From: Aquimarina mytili
GTDB lineage: Bacteria > Bacteroidota > Bacteroidia > Flavobacteriales > Flavobacteriaceae
Direction of reading: 5' to 3'
Assembly (NCBI RefSeq): GCF_016735115.1
Contig: NZ_JAERQJ010000004.1
Coordinates: forward strand, 62,001 to 126,000
Length of the DNA stretch: 64,000 bases
The translations under genes and the position numbers were made by a program. Below are positions 1 to 7,486 of the stretch, piece by piece (the first letter of the stretch is position 1; every line of letters begins with the position of its first letter). The notes under the pieces are model-generated. The model searched no databases. It saw only the letters and a program-made list of their open reading frames with translations, and was not told the DNA's origin.

Positions 1-2078
1 TAATGCCTACAGGTGGAGGAAAATCCCTATGTTATCAGCTACCTGCTTTAATGTGCGAAGGAACTGCCATTGTAGTTTCGCCCCTGATCGCACTCATGAA
101 AAATCAAGTCGATGCTATACGTAGTATTTCATCTCAGGATGGTATAGCACATGTGCTAAATTCTTCATTGAATAAATCTGAAGTAAAAAAGGTTAAGGAT
201 GATATTATTAATGGAGTTACCAAACTTCTATATGTCGCTCCAGAATCATTGACCAAAGAAGAGTACGTAGACTTTTTAAAATCTCAAAAAATTTCATTTC
301 TCGCCGTAGATGAAGCCCACTGTATTAGTGAATGGGGGCATGATTTTAGACCAGAGTATAGAAATTTGCGTACTATTATTAAACGAATTGGTGAAGACAT
401 TCCAATTATTGGATTGACAGCTACCGCAACTCCCAAAGTACAAGAAGATATTCTGAAAAATCTGGGGATGAGCAATGCTAAAACCTTCAAAGCTTCATTT
501 AACCGTCCGAATTTGTTTTATGAAATACGGCCAAAAACTAAAAATGTCGATGCCGATATTATTCGCTTTGTAAAACAAAACCATGGAAAAAGTGGAATTG
601 TATATTGCCTTAGTAGAAAGCGTGTAGAAGAACTTGCACAAACTCTAGAGGTTAATGGTGTAAAAGCAGTTCCTTATCACGCAGGTTTAGATGCAAAAAC
701 CAGAGCTAGGCATCAAGATATGTTTTTGATGGAAGATACCGATGTAGTGGTAGCTACTATTGCTTTTGGTATGGGAATTGACAAACCAGATGTGCGATTT
801 GTGATACATCATGATATTCCCAAAAGTATCGAAAGTTATTACCAAGAAACTGGTCGAGCAGGACGAGATGGAGGAGAGGGACATTGCCTAGCATATTATG
901 CCTATAAAGATATCGAAAAACTAGAGAAGTTTATGAGTGGCAAACCGGTTGCAGAACAAGAAATCGGTCATGCATTATTACAAGAAGTTGTTGCATTTGC
1001 AGAAACATCGATATCCAGACGTAAATTTATATTGCACTATTTTGGTGAAGAGTTTGATGAGATTAATGGAGAGGGTGCTGATATGGACGATAATGTTCGT
1101 AATCCAAAGAAAAAGCATGAAGCCAAAGACGAAGTAAAACTATTGCTTGAGGTTGTAAAACAAACCGGAGAGATATATAAATCTAAAGAAGTTGTAAATA
1201 CACTTATCGGGAAAAGTAATGCTCTAATATTATCTCATAAAACCGATAAGCAATCCTTTTTTGGAAGTGGAAACTCTAAAGAGGATAAATATTGGATGGC
1301 ACTTATCAGGCAGGTATTAGTAGCTGGATATCTTAAAAAAGATATAGAAACATATGGTGTTATTAAGGTTACTAAACAGGGACTTGAGTTTATAGATAAC
1401 CCGGTTAGTTTTATGATGACCGAAGATCATGTTTATAATGAGACTAATGATGATACCATAATAACTGCTACAAAGTCTGGTGGTGGTACTGATGATCGTT
1501 TGGTAGGAATGCTTAAAGATCTTCGAAAAGCCGTAGCCAAAAAAATAGGAGTACCTCCTTTTGTTGTATTTCAGGATCCATCGCTGGAGGATATGGCATT
1601 AAAATATCCAGTTAGCGTTGAAGAACTTGGTAATGTGCATGGTGTAGGCGAAGGTAAAGCAAAAAAATATGGAAAAGCTTTTGTAGAGTTTATTGCCAAA
1701 TATGTTGAAGAGAATGATATTGTTCGTCCGGATGATTTTGTGGTCAAGAGTACGGGAGCAAACAGCGGCTTGAAACTCTATATTATACAAAATGTTGACA
1801 GAAAGTTACCTTTAAATGATATTGCCTCTGCCAAAGGGATGGAAATGCCTGAGTTTATTAAAGAAATGGAAGCTATAGTATATAGTGGTACTAAACTTAA
1901 TATTACGTATTGGATAGATGAAATCCTGGATGAAGATCAACAGGAAGAGATTCATGATTATTTCCTTGAAGCAGAAAACGACAAAATTGATATTGCTATA
2001 GAAGAGTTTGATGGCGATTATGATGATGAAGAACTACGCTTATATCGTATCAAGTTTATTAGTGATGTAGCAAATTAG
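1..2078 (+). CDS. recQ: RecQ family ATP-dependent DNA helicase, 5' end outside window
   Basis: ATP-dependent 3'-5' DNA helicase that acts on recombination and stalled-fork intermediates. The gene enters from the left edge. The first visible residues are the Walker A region (MPTGGGKSLCYQLPAL), which in RecQ proteins lies some 40 to 50 residues from the N-terminus, so the ATG at 3 is internal and the true start is upstream of the window. Visible motifs are DEAH at residues 103-106, GLTATAT, YHAGLD and QETGRAGRDG (motif VI). An RQC region follows, then an HRDC domain at about 490-575 and an acidic C-terminal extension of roughly 110 residues. The RQC region, marked by RRKFILHYFGEEF, has none of the four zinc-binding cysteines known from E. 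coli RecQ. A terminator follows the stop codon. Confidence 0.96.
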   Translation, partial: MPTGGGKSLCYQLPALMCEGTAIVVSPLIALMKNQVDAIRSISSQDGIAHVLNSSLNKSEVKKVKDDIINGVTKLLYVAPESLTKEEYVDFLKSQKISFLAVDEAHCISEWGHDFRPEYRNLRTIIKRIGEDIPIIGLTATATPKVQEDILKNLGMSNAKTFKASFNRPNLFYEIRPKTKNVDADIIRFVKQNHGKSGIVYCLSRKRVEELAQTLEVNGVKAVPYHAGLDAKTRARHQDMFLMEDTDVVVATIAFGMGIDKPDVRFVIHHDIPKSIESYYQETGRAGRDGGEGHCLAYYAYKDIEKLEKFMSGKPVAEQEIGHALLQEVVAFAETSISRRKFILHYFGEEFDEINGEGADMDDNVRNPKKKHEAKDEVKLLLEVVKQTGEIYKSKEVVNTLIGKSNALILSHKTDKQSFFGSGNSKEDKYWMALIRQVLVAGYLKKDIETYGVIKVTKQGLEFIDNPVSFMMTEDHVYNETNDDTIITATKSGGGTDDRLVGMLKDLRKAVAKKIGVPPFVVFQDPSLEDMALKYPVSVEELGNVHGVGEGKAKKYGKAFVEFIAKYVEENDIVRPDDFVVKSTGANSGLKLYIIQNVDRKLPLNDIASAKGMEMPEFIKEMEAIVYSGTKLNITYWIDEILDEDQQEEIHDYFLEAENDKIDIAIEEFDGDYDDEELRLYRIKFISDVAN

Positions 2079-2108
2079 AAAAAGCCATGACTATAGAGTA
2101 AAAATGCT

Positions 2109-2139
2109 AAAGACGATTTGATATAAATCGTCTTTTTTT
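2109..2139 (+). terminator. Rho-independent terminator after recQ
   Basis: Perfect 8-bp stem GACGATTT / AAATCGTC around a GATAT loop (2112-2132). It extends by A-T pairs on the outside and runs into seven T residues. It lies about 30 bp after the recQ stop. Confidence 0.85.
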
Positions 2140-2153
2140 ATATAAAAAATACC

Positions 2154-2324
2154 TTATCTAAATGCGCCATCTGGAGGTATGCCGTCATTATTTCCATGGT
2201 CTCTTGATATATTAATATTCAATACACTAAGGTTATCAGCAGGAATACCTTGACTTGCTGCATGTGTTCCACCATGAATTACTTTAGTATTTTTAATTTC
2301 GAACGACTTGAATTTTTCTAACAT
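2154..2324 (-). CDS. Small double-glycine-leader-like peptide, 56 aa
   Basis: Short reading frame in the recQ-isomerase gap, read from ATG at 2324 to TAA at 2154. It encodes 56 residues. The N-terminal third is a charged stretch, MLEKFKSFEIKNTKVIHGG, that ends in Gly-Gly at residues 18-19. A polar, Gly/Asn/Asp-rich tail follows (THAASQGIPADNL..., ending IPPDGAFR) with no cysteine. A charged leader ending in GG is the usual layout of Bacteroidota ribosomal natural-product or bacteriocin-like precursors exported by C39-peptidase ABC transporters. No such transporter or modifying enzyme is in the window. The assignment rests on layout only. It could be a solitary peptide gene or a chance frame, although coding in the gap between two terminated or promoted neighbours is plausible. 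No recognisable -7 box was seen upstream on the minus strand. Confidence 0.5.
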   Translation of the reverse strand: MLEKFKSFEIKNTKVIHGGTHAASQGIPADNLSVLNINISRDHGNNDGIPPDGAFR

Positions 2325-2378
2325 AATAAAATTTTTCTAAGATTAAAGAATAAATATAGTAAACCATAACCAATTACC

Positions 2379-2386
2379 TATCTTTG
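2379..2386 (+). promoter_or_regulatory. Bacteroidota -7 promoter box for the PPIase gene
   Basis: TATCTTTG matches the Bacteroidota primary-sigma -7 consensus TAnnTTTG. It lies 36 bp before the start codon at 2423. No clear TTG -33 element is visible at the usual spacing. Confidence 0.55.
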
Positions 2387-2422
2387 CAGCTCAAAAATTA
2401 AAACGCTTAAAACAACGCTGTT

Positions 2423-3355
2423 ATGCAAGACGGATTATACGCAAAATTTAAAACAACAAAAGGAGATATTCTTATTAACTTAGAGTATAAAAAAACTCCA
2501 GGAACCGTAGGTAACTTTGTAGGCCTTGCCGAGGGTAATATTGAAAACCAAGCTATTCCACAAGGGAAACCTTATTATAATGGATTAAAATTTCATAGAG
2601 TAATTGCTGACTTTATGATCCAGGGTGGAGACCCTCAAGGAACAGGAGCTGGTGGTCCTGGATATCAGTTTGACGATGAGATACATCCAGATCTTAAGCA
2701 CGATGGCCCTGGGGTTTTATCTATGGCAAATGCTGGTCCAGGTACAAATGGAAGCCAGTTTTTTATTACACATGTAGAAACATCATGGTTAGATGGAAAG
2801 CATACTGTATTTGGTAAAGTAGTAGAAGGACAAAATGTAGTGGATACGGTAGCACAAGGTGATTCTATTGATGAGGTTGAGATTATAAGAGTTGGAGCAG
2901 ATGCAGAAAACTTTAACGCAGTTGAAACTTTTAGGCAATTTAACGGGGCTAAAGCAGAACGAGAGGCAGCGGCCAAGAAAAAAGCAGAAGAATTATTAGA
3001 AGAGCTAGCAGCGGGGTTTGATAAAACTGATAGCGGGCTTCGATATAAAATCATTCAAAAAGGTGATGGTGTAAAAGCCGAAAAAGGGAAAACAGTTTCA
3101 GTACATTACAAAGGTAGTTTGCCTGATGGTACTGTGTTTGACTCATCTTTTAAGAGAAATCAACCTATCGATTTTCCATTAGGGATGGGGCATGTGATCC
3201 CAGGATGGGATGAAGGGATTGCACTGTTACAAGTTGGAGATAAAGCGCGATTTGTAATTCCTCCTTATCTTGGTTATGGTGAAGCTGGTGCTGGTGGAGT
3301 GATTCCTCCAAATGCGACACTTATTTTTGATGTGGAATTGGTAAATGTGAAATAA
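2423..3355 (+). CDS. Cyclophilin-FKBP fusion peptidyl-prolyl isomerase
   Basis: A 310-residue protein carrying two unrelated peptidyl-prolyl cis-trans isomerase domains. Residues about 5-165 are a cyclophilin domain with [17 protein letters not shown] (catalytic Arg in FHR), [11 protein letters not shown] and [12 protein letters not shown] (the drug-contact Trp is kept). A charged, Ala/Lys/Glu-rich helical linker spans about 170-200. Residues 205-310 are an FKBP domain with [36 protein letters not shown] and [10 protein letters not shown]. No signal peptide is seen, so it is probably cytosolic and acts in protein folding. Dual-family immunophilins of this type are known from a few protozoa and bacteria, including flavobacteria. 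Its own promoter box and terminator suggest a single-gene transcript. Confidence 0.95.
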   Translation: MQDGLYAKFKTTKGDILINLEYKKTPGTVGNFVGLAEGNIENQAIPQGKPYYNGLKFHRVIADFMIQGGDPQGTGAGGPGYQFDDEIHPDLKHDGPGVLSMANAGPGTNGSQFFITHVETSWLDGKHTVFGKVVEGQNVVDTVAQGDSIDEVEIIRVGADAENFNAVETFRQFNGAKAEREAAAKKKAEELLEELAAGFDKTDSGLRYKIIQKGDGVKAEKGKTVSVHYKGSLPDGTVFDSSFKRNQPIDFPLGMGHVIPGWDEGIALLQVGDKARFVIPPYLGYGEAGAGGVIPPNATLIFDVELVNVK

Positions 3356-3382
3356 TCTTCATTTTTATTAAGAATAGTATAT

Positions 3383-3420
3383 AAAATGTCCTTGAGATAC
3401 TCAAGGACATTTTGTTTTAA
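3383..3420 (+). terminator. Rho-independent terminator after the PPIase gene
   Basis: A 14-bp perfect stem (arms 3383-3396 and 3400-3413, core TGTCCTTGAG / CTCAAGGACA) with a three-base ATA loop, followed by a T-rich tail. It lies 28 bp after the stop. Confidence 0.92.
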
Positions 3421-3637
3421 AAACCATATATTTAGTGAGATAAAAAATTATGGTATACTTTATGATTATCTTAAATTGAATTTTTGTTAATAAAACCAAT
3501 TTTTTATCTGACTCAAAATCATTACTTTGGTGCACTAAGTGATGATGAAAATGTTAAAATTTTCAATTGAGATTTAGATATATGCTTCTTCTTAATTATG
3601 TTTATGGGAAAACATGAAGAGGCCTTAATCAATTAAT

Positions 3638-4435
3638 ATGAAAAAAACACTACTTACAACTTTATTGGTTCTATATCTTTCAAATGCTTTGTTTGGACAA
3701 AAAAAAGAAGATATTCTTGTTGATATCAAAGATCAAATGGAAGTCATTGATGGTTATATAGAATTTGACACCTTTCATCTGGATCCCGAAGAATTTCTGG
3801 ATAAAATGCCCGATAATGCTGCAGAACTTAATGGGTATTATGAACATGAACGACTTAAGAAAATTATAAGAAAAGTAGGAACGCGCTCTGCAGATGTTCT
3901 TACAACGTTTTATTTCTGGAATGACCAATTGATTTATGTGAATTATAAACATAAACCCTATTTGTCGGCAACCAATTCGAGTGGGCAAAAGGTTCTTGAT
4001 TACTCTAGAACATTTACGAAATATGAGTCAAAGCATTATTTCAATAGTGGTGAGGAAATAGAAAATGAAAAAACTGGGTCTCCTGTTTCTGGAATTGCTT
4101 TAAAAGAAGATTTTTTGTCATATGCCAATAAAATGAAAGGCCTGCTTGATAATAAATTTTATAATAGGGATATATACGAAGCGTTGCAAGGAAGGTGGCT
4201 TTTTATAGAAAACACAGATGATTATATCATTTTTGAAGGAACAATACGTTTTAATTTTTACAATGGGAAATTTGCTAATCGTTTAAAAACAAGAATAGAT
4301 GATGGTGTGCTTGAATGCTTTTTCCCTATGGATGATCGAATCTATAGATATAAAATAGAAAATGTTGACGAAAACGTACTTACATTAATTGATCTCTTCT
4401 CTAAAGAAGAATTTGTATATGCTAAAGTAGAATAA
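3638..4435 (+). CDS. Secreted protein of unknown function
   Basis: 265 residues beginning with a clear Sec signal peptide (MKKTLLTTLLVLYLSNALFGQ, cleavage likely after about residue 20). The mature part is soluble-looking and mixed alpha/beta, with no repeat, lipobox or motif I recognise. It ends in short strand-like segments (YRYKIENVDENVLTLIDL) of the kind seen in small lipocalin-like domains of flavobacterial secreted proteins, but I cannot assign a family. It is 12 bp upstream of the BstA-like gene on the same strand, so the two may be co-transcribed. The 282-bp gap in front of it holds only the upstream terminator and AT-rich DNA. Confidence 0.75.
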   Translation: MKKTLLTTLLVLYLSNALFGQKKEDILVDIKDQMEVIDGYIEFDTFHLDPEEFLDKMPDNAAELNGYYEHERLKKIIRKVGTRSADVLTTFYFWNDQLIYVNYKHKPYLSATNSSGQKVLDYSRTFTKYESKHYFNSGEEIENEKTGSPVSGIALKEDFLSYANKMKGLLDNKFYNRDIYEALQGRWLFIENTDDYIIFEGTIRFNFYNGKFANRLKTRIDDGVLECFFPMDDRIYRYKIENVDENVLTLIDLFSKEEFVYAKVE

Positions 4436-4447
4436 ATACGATTGATT

Positions 4448-4966
4448 ATGGATGCCAGATACCCAATTGGGAAATTTGAATGCCCAGATGATATAACAAC
4501 AACTCATATAAAACAATGGATATCTGATATAGAAAATTTGCCTACAAAAATATCAGACCTTGTTTCTGGATTTACTGAGGAACAATTAGAAACCCCCTAT
4601 CGTGAAGGTGGTTGGACAGCCAGGCAAGTAATTCATCACATTCATGATAGTCATCATAATGGTTACATTCGTTTTAAATGGGCGATGACAGAAAACAACC
4701 CGGTCATTAAAGCATACAATGAAACACTATGGGCAGAACTTTTCGATACTCAATCTGCACCAATTCATTTGTCGTTAGATCTGATTAAAGCACTACATGC
4801 TAAATGGACCTATTTTTTAAAAGGCTTATCTCCTAAAGACCTTGAAAAAACATTTATACATCCTGAAGGAGATGTTACAATCTCTTTAGCCGAAGATATT
4901 GGTATTTATGCTTGGCATGGTAACCATCACTTGGCACATTTAAAGATTGTCGCACAGTTAAGGTAA
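4448..4966 (+). CDS. BstA/YfiT-like DinB-fold thiol transferase
   Basis: 172-residue member of the YfiT/BstA branch of the DinB superfamily: a four-helix bundle that binds a divalent metal and, in Firmicutes, transfers bacillithiol to electrophiles. Family hallmarks are YPIGKF near the N-terminus, GGWTARQVIHHIHDSH with a metal-ligand histidine, and WHGNHHLAH near the C-terminus with further histidines. Bacteroidota also make bacillithiol, so the function fits. I chose the ATG at 4448 over an in-frame TTG six bases earlier because MDARYPIGKF matches the family N-terminus. The 3' end overlaps the convergent acetyltransferase gene by 9 bp. Confidence 0.82.
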   Translation: MDARYPIGKFECPDDITTTHIKQWISDIENLPTKISDLVSGFTEEQLETPYREGGWTARQVIHHIHDSHHNGYIRFKWAMTENNPVIKAYNETLWAELFDTQSAPIHLSLDLIKALHAKWTYFLKGLSPKDLEKTFIHPEGDVTISLAEDIGIYAWHGNHHLAHLKIVAQLR

Positions 4967-5488
4967 AGGCATAATCATTCGTTGCATTTCTCTATACCCA
5001 TCTTTTAAACCAGGATAATCCAAATCATAGAAAGAGGTGGTTGTAAAACCGTTTTTTTGATAAAAAGTAAGAGCTGGACTGGTAGTCATTACATCTAGCC
5101 ATAATACTTTTTTATCTAGACTTAGCGCATATTTTTTAGTGAATTCAAGTCCTTTTTTACCAATACCGAGGCCTGTAGCTTTTTTTAAGAGATAGATTTT
5201 CTCTAATTGCATAGCTTCAGTACTACTAAAATTATTTACACTTTCATTTTTCCGAATTTTTAACAAGCCTAAATTGGAATCTTCTTTTTGGATCAAGAAA
5301 TAATTAATATTTTCAATTTTCAGATCCTTTTCGAAAACATCTTTATTAAAACTTAAATTGATATAAAAACTAGGGTCATTGTTTTTCCAGATATGTGCAT
5401 AATGTTCTGGATAGAATTGTTGGCTAATAGTAACCAAACTTTCAATGTCTATTTTAGTACATTTTTTGAAGCTAATATCGACATGCAT
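4958..5488 (-). CDS. GNAT family N-acetyltransferase
   Basis: 176 residues with the GNAT acetyl-CoA binding signature: strand LEKIYLLKK, then the pyrophosphate-binding loop ATGLGIGKKG at about residues 109-118, then LWLDVMTTSPALTFYQKNGF, the motif B region typical of the fold. The substrate cannot be told from sequence. It probably acetylates a small molecule or a protein amine in the cytosol. It starts 3 bp downstream of the stop of the thioredoxin-fold gene on the same strand, so the two likely form an operon, and it overlaps bstA tail to tail. Confidence 0.88.
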   Translation of the reverse strand: MHVDISFKKCTKIDIESLVTISQQFYPEHYAHIWKNNDPSFYINLSFNKDVFEKDLKIENINYFLIQKEDSNLGLLKIRKNESVNNFSSTEAMQLEKIYLLKKATGLGIGKKGLEFTKKYALSLDKKVLWLDVMTTSPALTFYQKNGFTTTSFYDLDYPGLKDGYREMQRMIMPLP

Positions 5489-5491
5489 AAA

Positions 5492-6049
5492 CTATTCTTT
5501 CCATTTTATGTTACAACCAATACTAGGTTTTTGATTTTCGGCTACCTGGGCGTTACGTAATACTGCATCTAAAGCTTGTCTTAGATCTCTACCATTAACG
5601 GGAATACCATTGCCAGGTCTGGAATCATCAAGTTGCCCCCTATAGATAAGTTTGGATTCTGCATCAAATAAGTAAAAATCGGGCGTGCACGCAGCATCAT
5701 AAGCTTTAGCTACTTCTTGTGTTTCGTCAAATAAATAAGGAAAAGTATAATTGTTTTTTTGTGCAGTTTTCCACATGTGCTCAGGGGCATCTTGTGGATA
5801 TTTTTTAATGTCATTACTGCTTATAGCAACAAAACCAAATCCTTGAGCACGATAATCATTAGCAACGCGTACAATTTCTTCATTTACATGAATCACAAAT
5901 GGACAATGATTACATATAAACATAACTACAGTACCCTTTTTACCACAAACGTCTTTTAGGGTTACAGGATTATCCGTTACTGCATCGATCAGTTTAAAGT
6001 CTGGAGCAGCCGTTCCTAGAGGTAACATATTGGATGGAGTTCGTGCCAT
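5492..6049 (-). CDS. Thioredoxin-fold AhpC/TSA-type protein
   Basis: 185-residue cytosolic protein of the redoxin branch (alkyl hydroperoxide reductase/TSA fold). After the strand GTVVMFICNHCPFV comes the active-site pair C-N-H-C-P at about residues 46-49. The cis-Pro region is AACTPDFYLFD. No signal peptide is present. This family, with CNHCP instead of the thioredoxin CGPC, is frequent in Bacteroidota and Cyanobacteria and is usually annotated only as thioredoxin family. A thiol-disulfide or peroxidase role is likely. It is the first gene of a two-gene minus-strand unit with the GNAT gene. Confidence 0.87.
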   Translation of the reverse strand: MARTPSNMLPLGTAAPDFKLIDAVTDNPVTLKDVCGKKGTVVMFICNHCPFVIHVNEEIVRVANDYRAQGFGFVAISSNDIKKYPQDAPEHMWKTAQKNNYTFPYLFDETQEVAKAYDAACTPDFYLFDAESKLIYRGQLDDSRPGNGIPVNGRDLRQALDAVLRNAQVAENQKPSIGCNIKWKE

Positions 6050-6138
6050 ATTTTTTAAAATTATAGAGATGCCAAATTACAATTTTCTATAGAATAAGTC
6101 TAAAAATTATTACCTTCGTTACAACTAAATTTAACTTT

Positions 6139-6603
6139 ATGAAGACTCTAGATACTTGGTTTAAAGAATATGCCGTAAGTCATCAGAATAAGACTAATAT
6201 TGCAATTCATTTCATATGTGTGCCTGCTATATTTTTTTCAATTGTTGGGCTGATTATGAGTATACCTAATGGTTTTTTAGCTTCTATTATCCCTGGAGAT
6301 AATCCTTTTATAGAAAATTGGGCTTTTGTGGTTTCGTTATTTATATTGTTGTTTTATATTAGGTTATCTGTAAAAATGGCTTTACAAATTCTAATTTTTA
6401 TAGCTTTTTGTATTGTAGCGAATTATTATATAGGGCAATATGCTCCTTTATGGATGGTTTCTTTGATCATTTTTGTGGTTGCATGGATTGGACAGTTTTA
6501 TGGCCATCATTTAGAAGGGAAAAAACCATCTGCAGCACAAGATTTACAATTTTTGCTAATTGGTCCAGCTTGGGTTATTCAAAAAATGTTTGGAAAAAAA
6601 TAG
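6139..6603 (+). CDS. Mpo1/DUF962-like membrane protein
   Basis: 154 residues with three to four hydrophobic helices. Two histidine motifs are visible: H-x-N-x-x-N-x-x-x-H near residues 15-25 (SHQNKTNIAIHFICVP) and GQFYGHHLEGKKPSA at about 117-131. These match the DUF962 family, whose yeast member Mpo1 is an Fe(II)-dependent dioxygenase that shortens 2-hydroxy fatty acids by alpha-oxidation. A bacterial homologue plausibly acts on membrane or sphingolipid-derived hydroxy acids, which some Bacteroidota make. The upstream TACCTTCG at 6111-6118 resembles a -7 box. The hydrolase gene follows with a 1-bp gap. Confidence 0.82.
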   Translation: MKTLDTWFKEYAVSHQNKTNIAIHFICVPAIFFSIVGLIMSIPNGFLASIIPGDNPFIENWAFVVSLFILLFYIRLSVKMALQILIFIAFCIVANYYIGQYAPLWMVSLIIFVVAWIGQFYGHHLEGKKPSAAQDLQFLLIGPAWVIQKMFGKK

Positions 6604-6604
6604 T

Positions 6605-7471
6605 ATGACATTAGACAGCTGGAAAAACTCGGGCTCGTATTTCGAGTATAAAGATATATATCAAATATTCTATAAAAAATCGGGTAATGGTGAGCCATTA
6701 CTTTTGGTACATGGTTTTCCTACTTCATCTTGGGATTGGGAGAAGATATGGGGTTCTCTGACCAATAAGTATGAGGTGTATACCTTGGATATGATAGGAT
6801 ATGGCTTTTCTTCAAAGCCTATGGATTTTAATTATACTATTGCTGAACAGGTTGATTTGTGGGAAGCTTTTCTTGAAGATAAAAAACTCTTTTCTTTTCA
6901 TATTTTAGCACATGACTTTGGGGATACTGTTGTTCAGGAAATGTTGGCTAGAGTTAAAGAAAACCCAGAGTATGAGTTTGATATTAAATCTGTATGCTTT
7001 TTGAATGGTGGCATGTTTCCTGAAACTAATTTCCCTACGATCACACAAAAACTCTTACTTACTCCTCTTGGATCTGTTCTTAAGCATTTTATGGGAAGAA
7101 ATACACTTGCCAAGAATTTTAGAAAAATCTTTGGGAAAGATACACAGCCCAGCGATCAGGAAATCGATGATTTTTGGGAAGTGGTAGATTATAATGCAGG
7201 AAAAAATGTAATTCCAAAACTTATAAAATATCTTACAGAAAGGGATACCTATAAAATCCGATGGCGAGAAGCGATACAATATACAGATATGCCAAAACGA
7301 TTAATAGACGGAGGATGTGATCCCATTTCGGGAAAACATATGGCCGAGTTTTATAAAGAGATCGTACCAGATGCAGATGTAGTAGTTTTAGAAGAAATAG
7401 GACATTACCCACAAGTCGAAGCTCCTGCAGAAGTGTTATCTCATTATTATGAGTTTAGAGATAAGTTATGA
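6605..7471 (+). CDS. Alpha/beta hydrolase, epoxide hydrolase/dehalogenase-like
   Basis: 288 residues, alpha/beta hydrolase fold. The oxyanion loop is HGFPTSSWDW, the nucleophile elbow is AHDFGDTVVQ with Asp in place of Ser, and the catalytic His is in EEIGHYPQVEAP. An Asp nucleophile with HGFP is characteristic of epoxide hydrolases and haloalkane or haloacetate dehalogenases, so ester hydrolysis is less likely. I set the start at ATG 6605, one base after the stop of the DUF962 gene. An in-frame start at 6560 would overlap that gene. Tight coupling to a lipid-oxidation-type membrane protein suggests a joint role in fatty acid or oxidised-lipid metabolism, which is inference. Confidence 0.86.
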   Translation: MTLDSWKNSGSYFEYKDIYQIFYKKSGNGEPLLLVHGFPTSSWDWEKIWGSLTNKYEVYTLDMIGYGFSSKPMDFNYTIAEQVDLWEAFLEDKKLFSFHILAHDFGDTVVQEMLARVKENPEYEFDIKSVCFLNGGMFPETNFPTITQKLLLTPLGSVLKHFMGRNTLAKNFRKIFGKDTQPSDQEIDDFWEVVDYNAGKNVIPKLIKYLTERDTYKIRWREAIQYTDMPKRLIDGGCDPISGKHMAEFYKEIVPDADVVVLEEIGHYPQVEAPAEVLSHYYEFRDKL

Positions 7472-7486
7472 TTTGCTTGCCATTGA

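Noticed and set aside
2665..3054. Minus-strand frame of 129 codons over the isomerase gene
   Set aside because: It is antisense to a clear cyclophilin-FKBP gene and has Ser/Pro-rich shadow composition.
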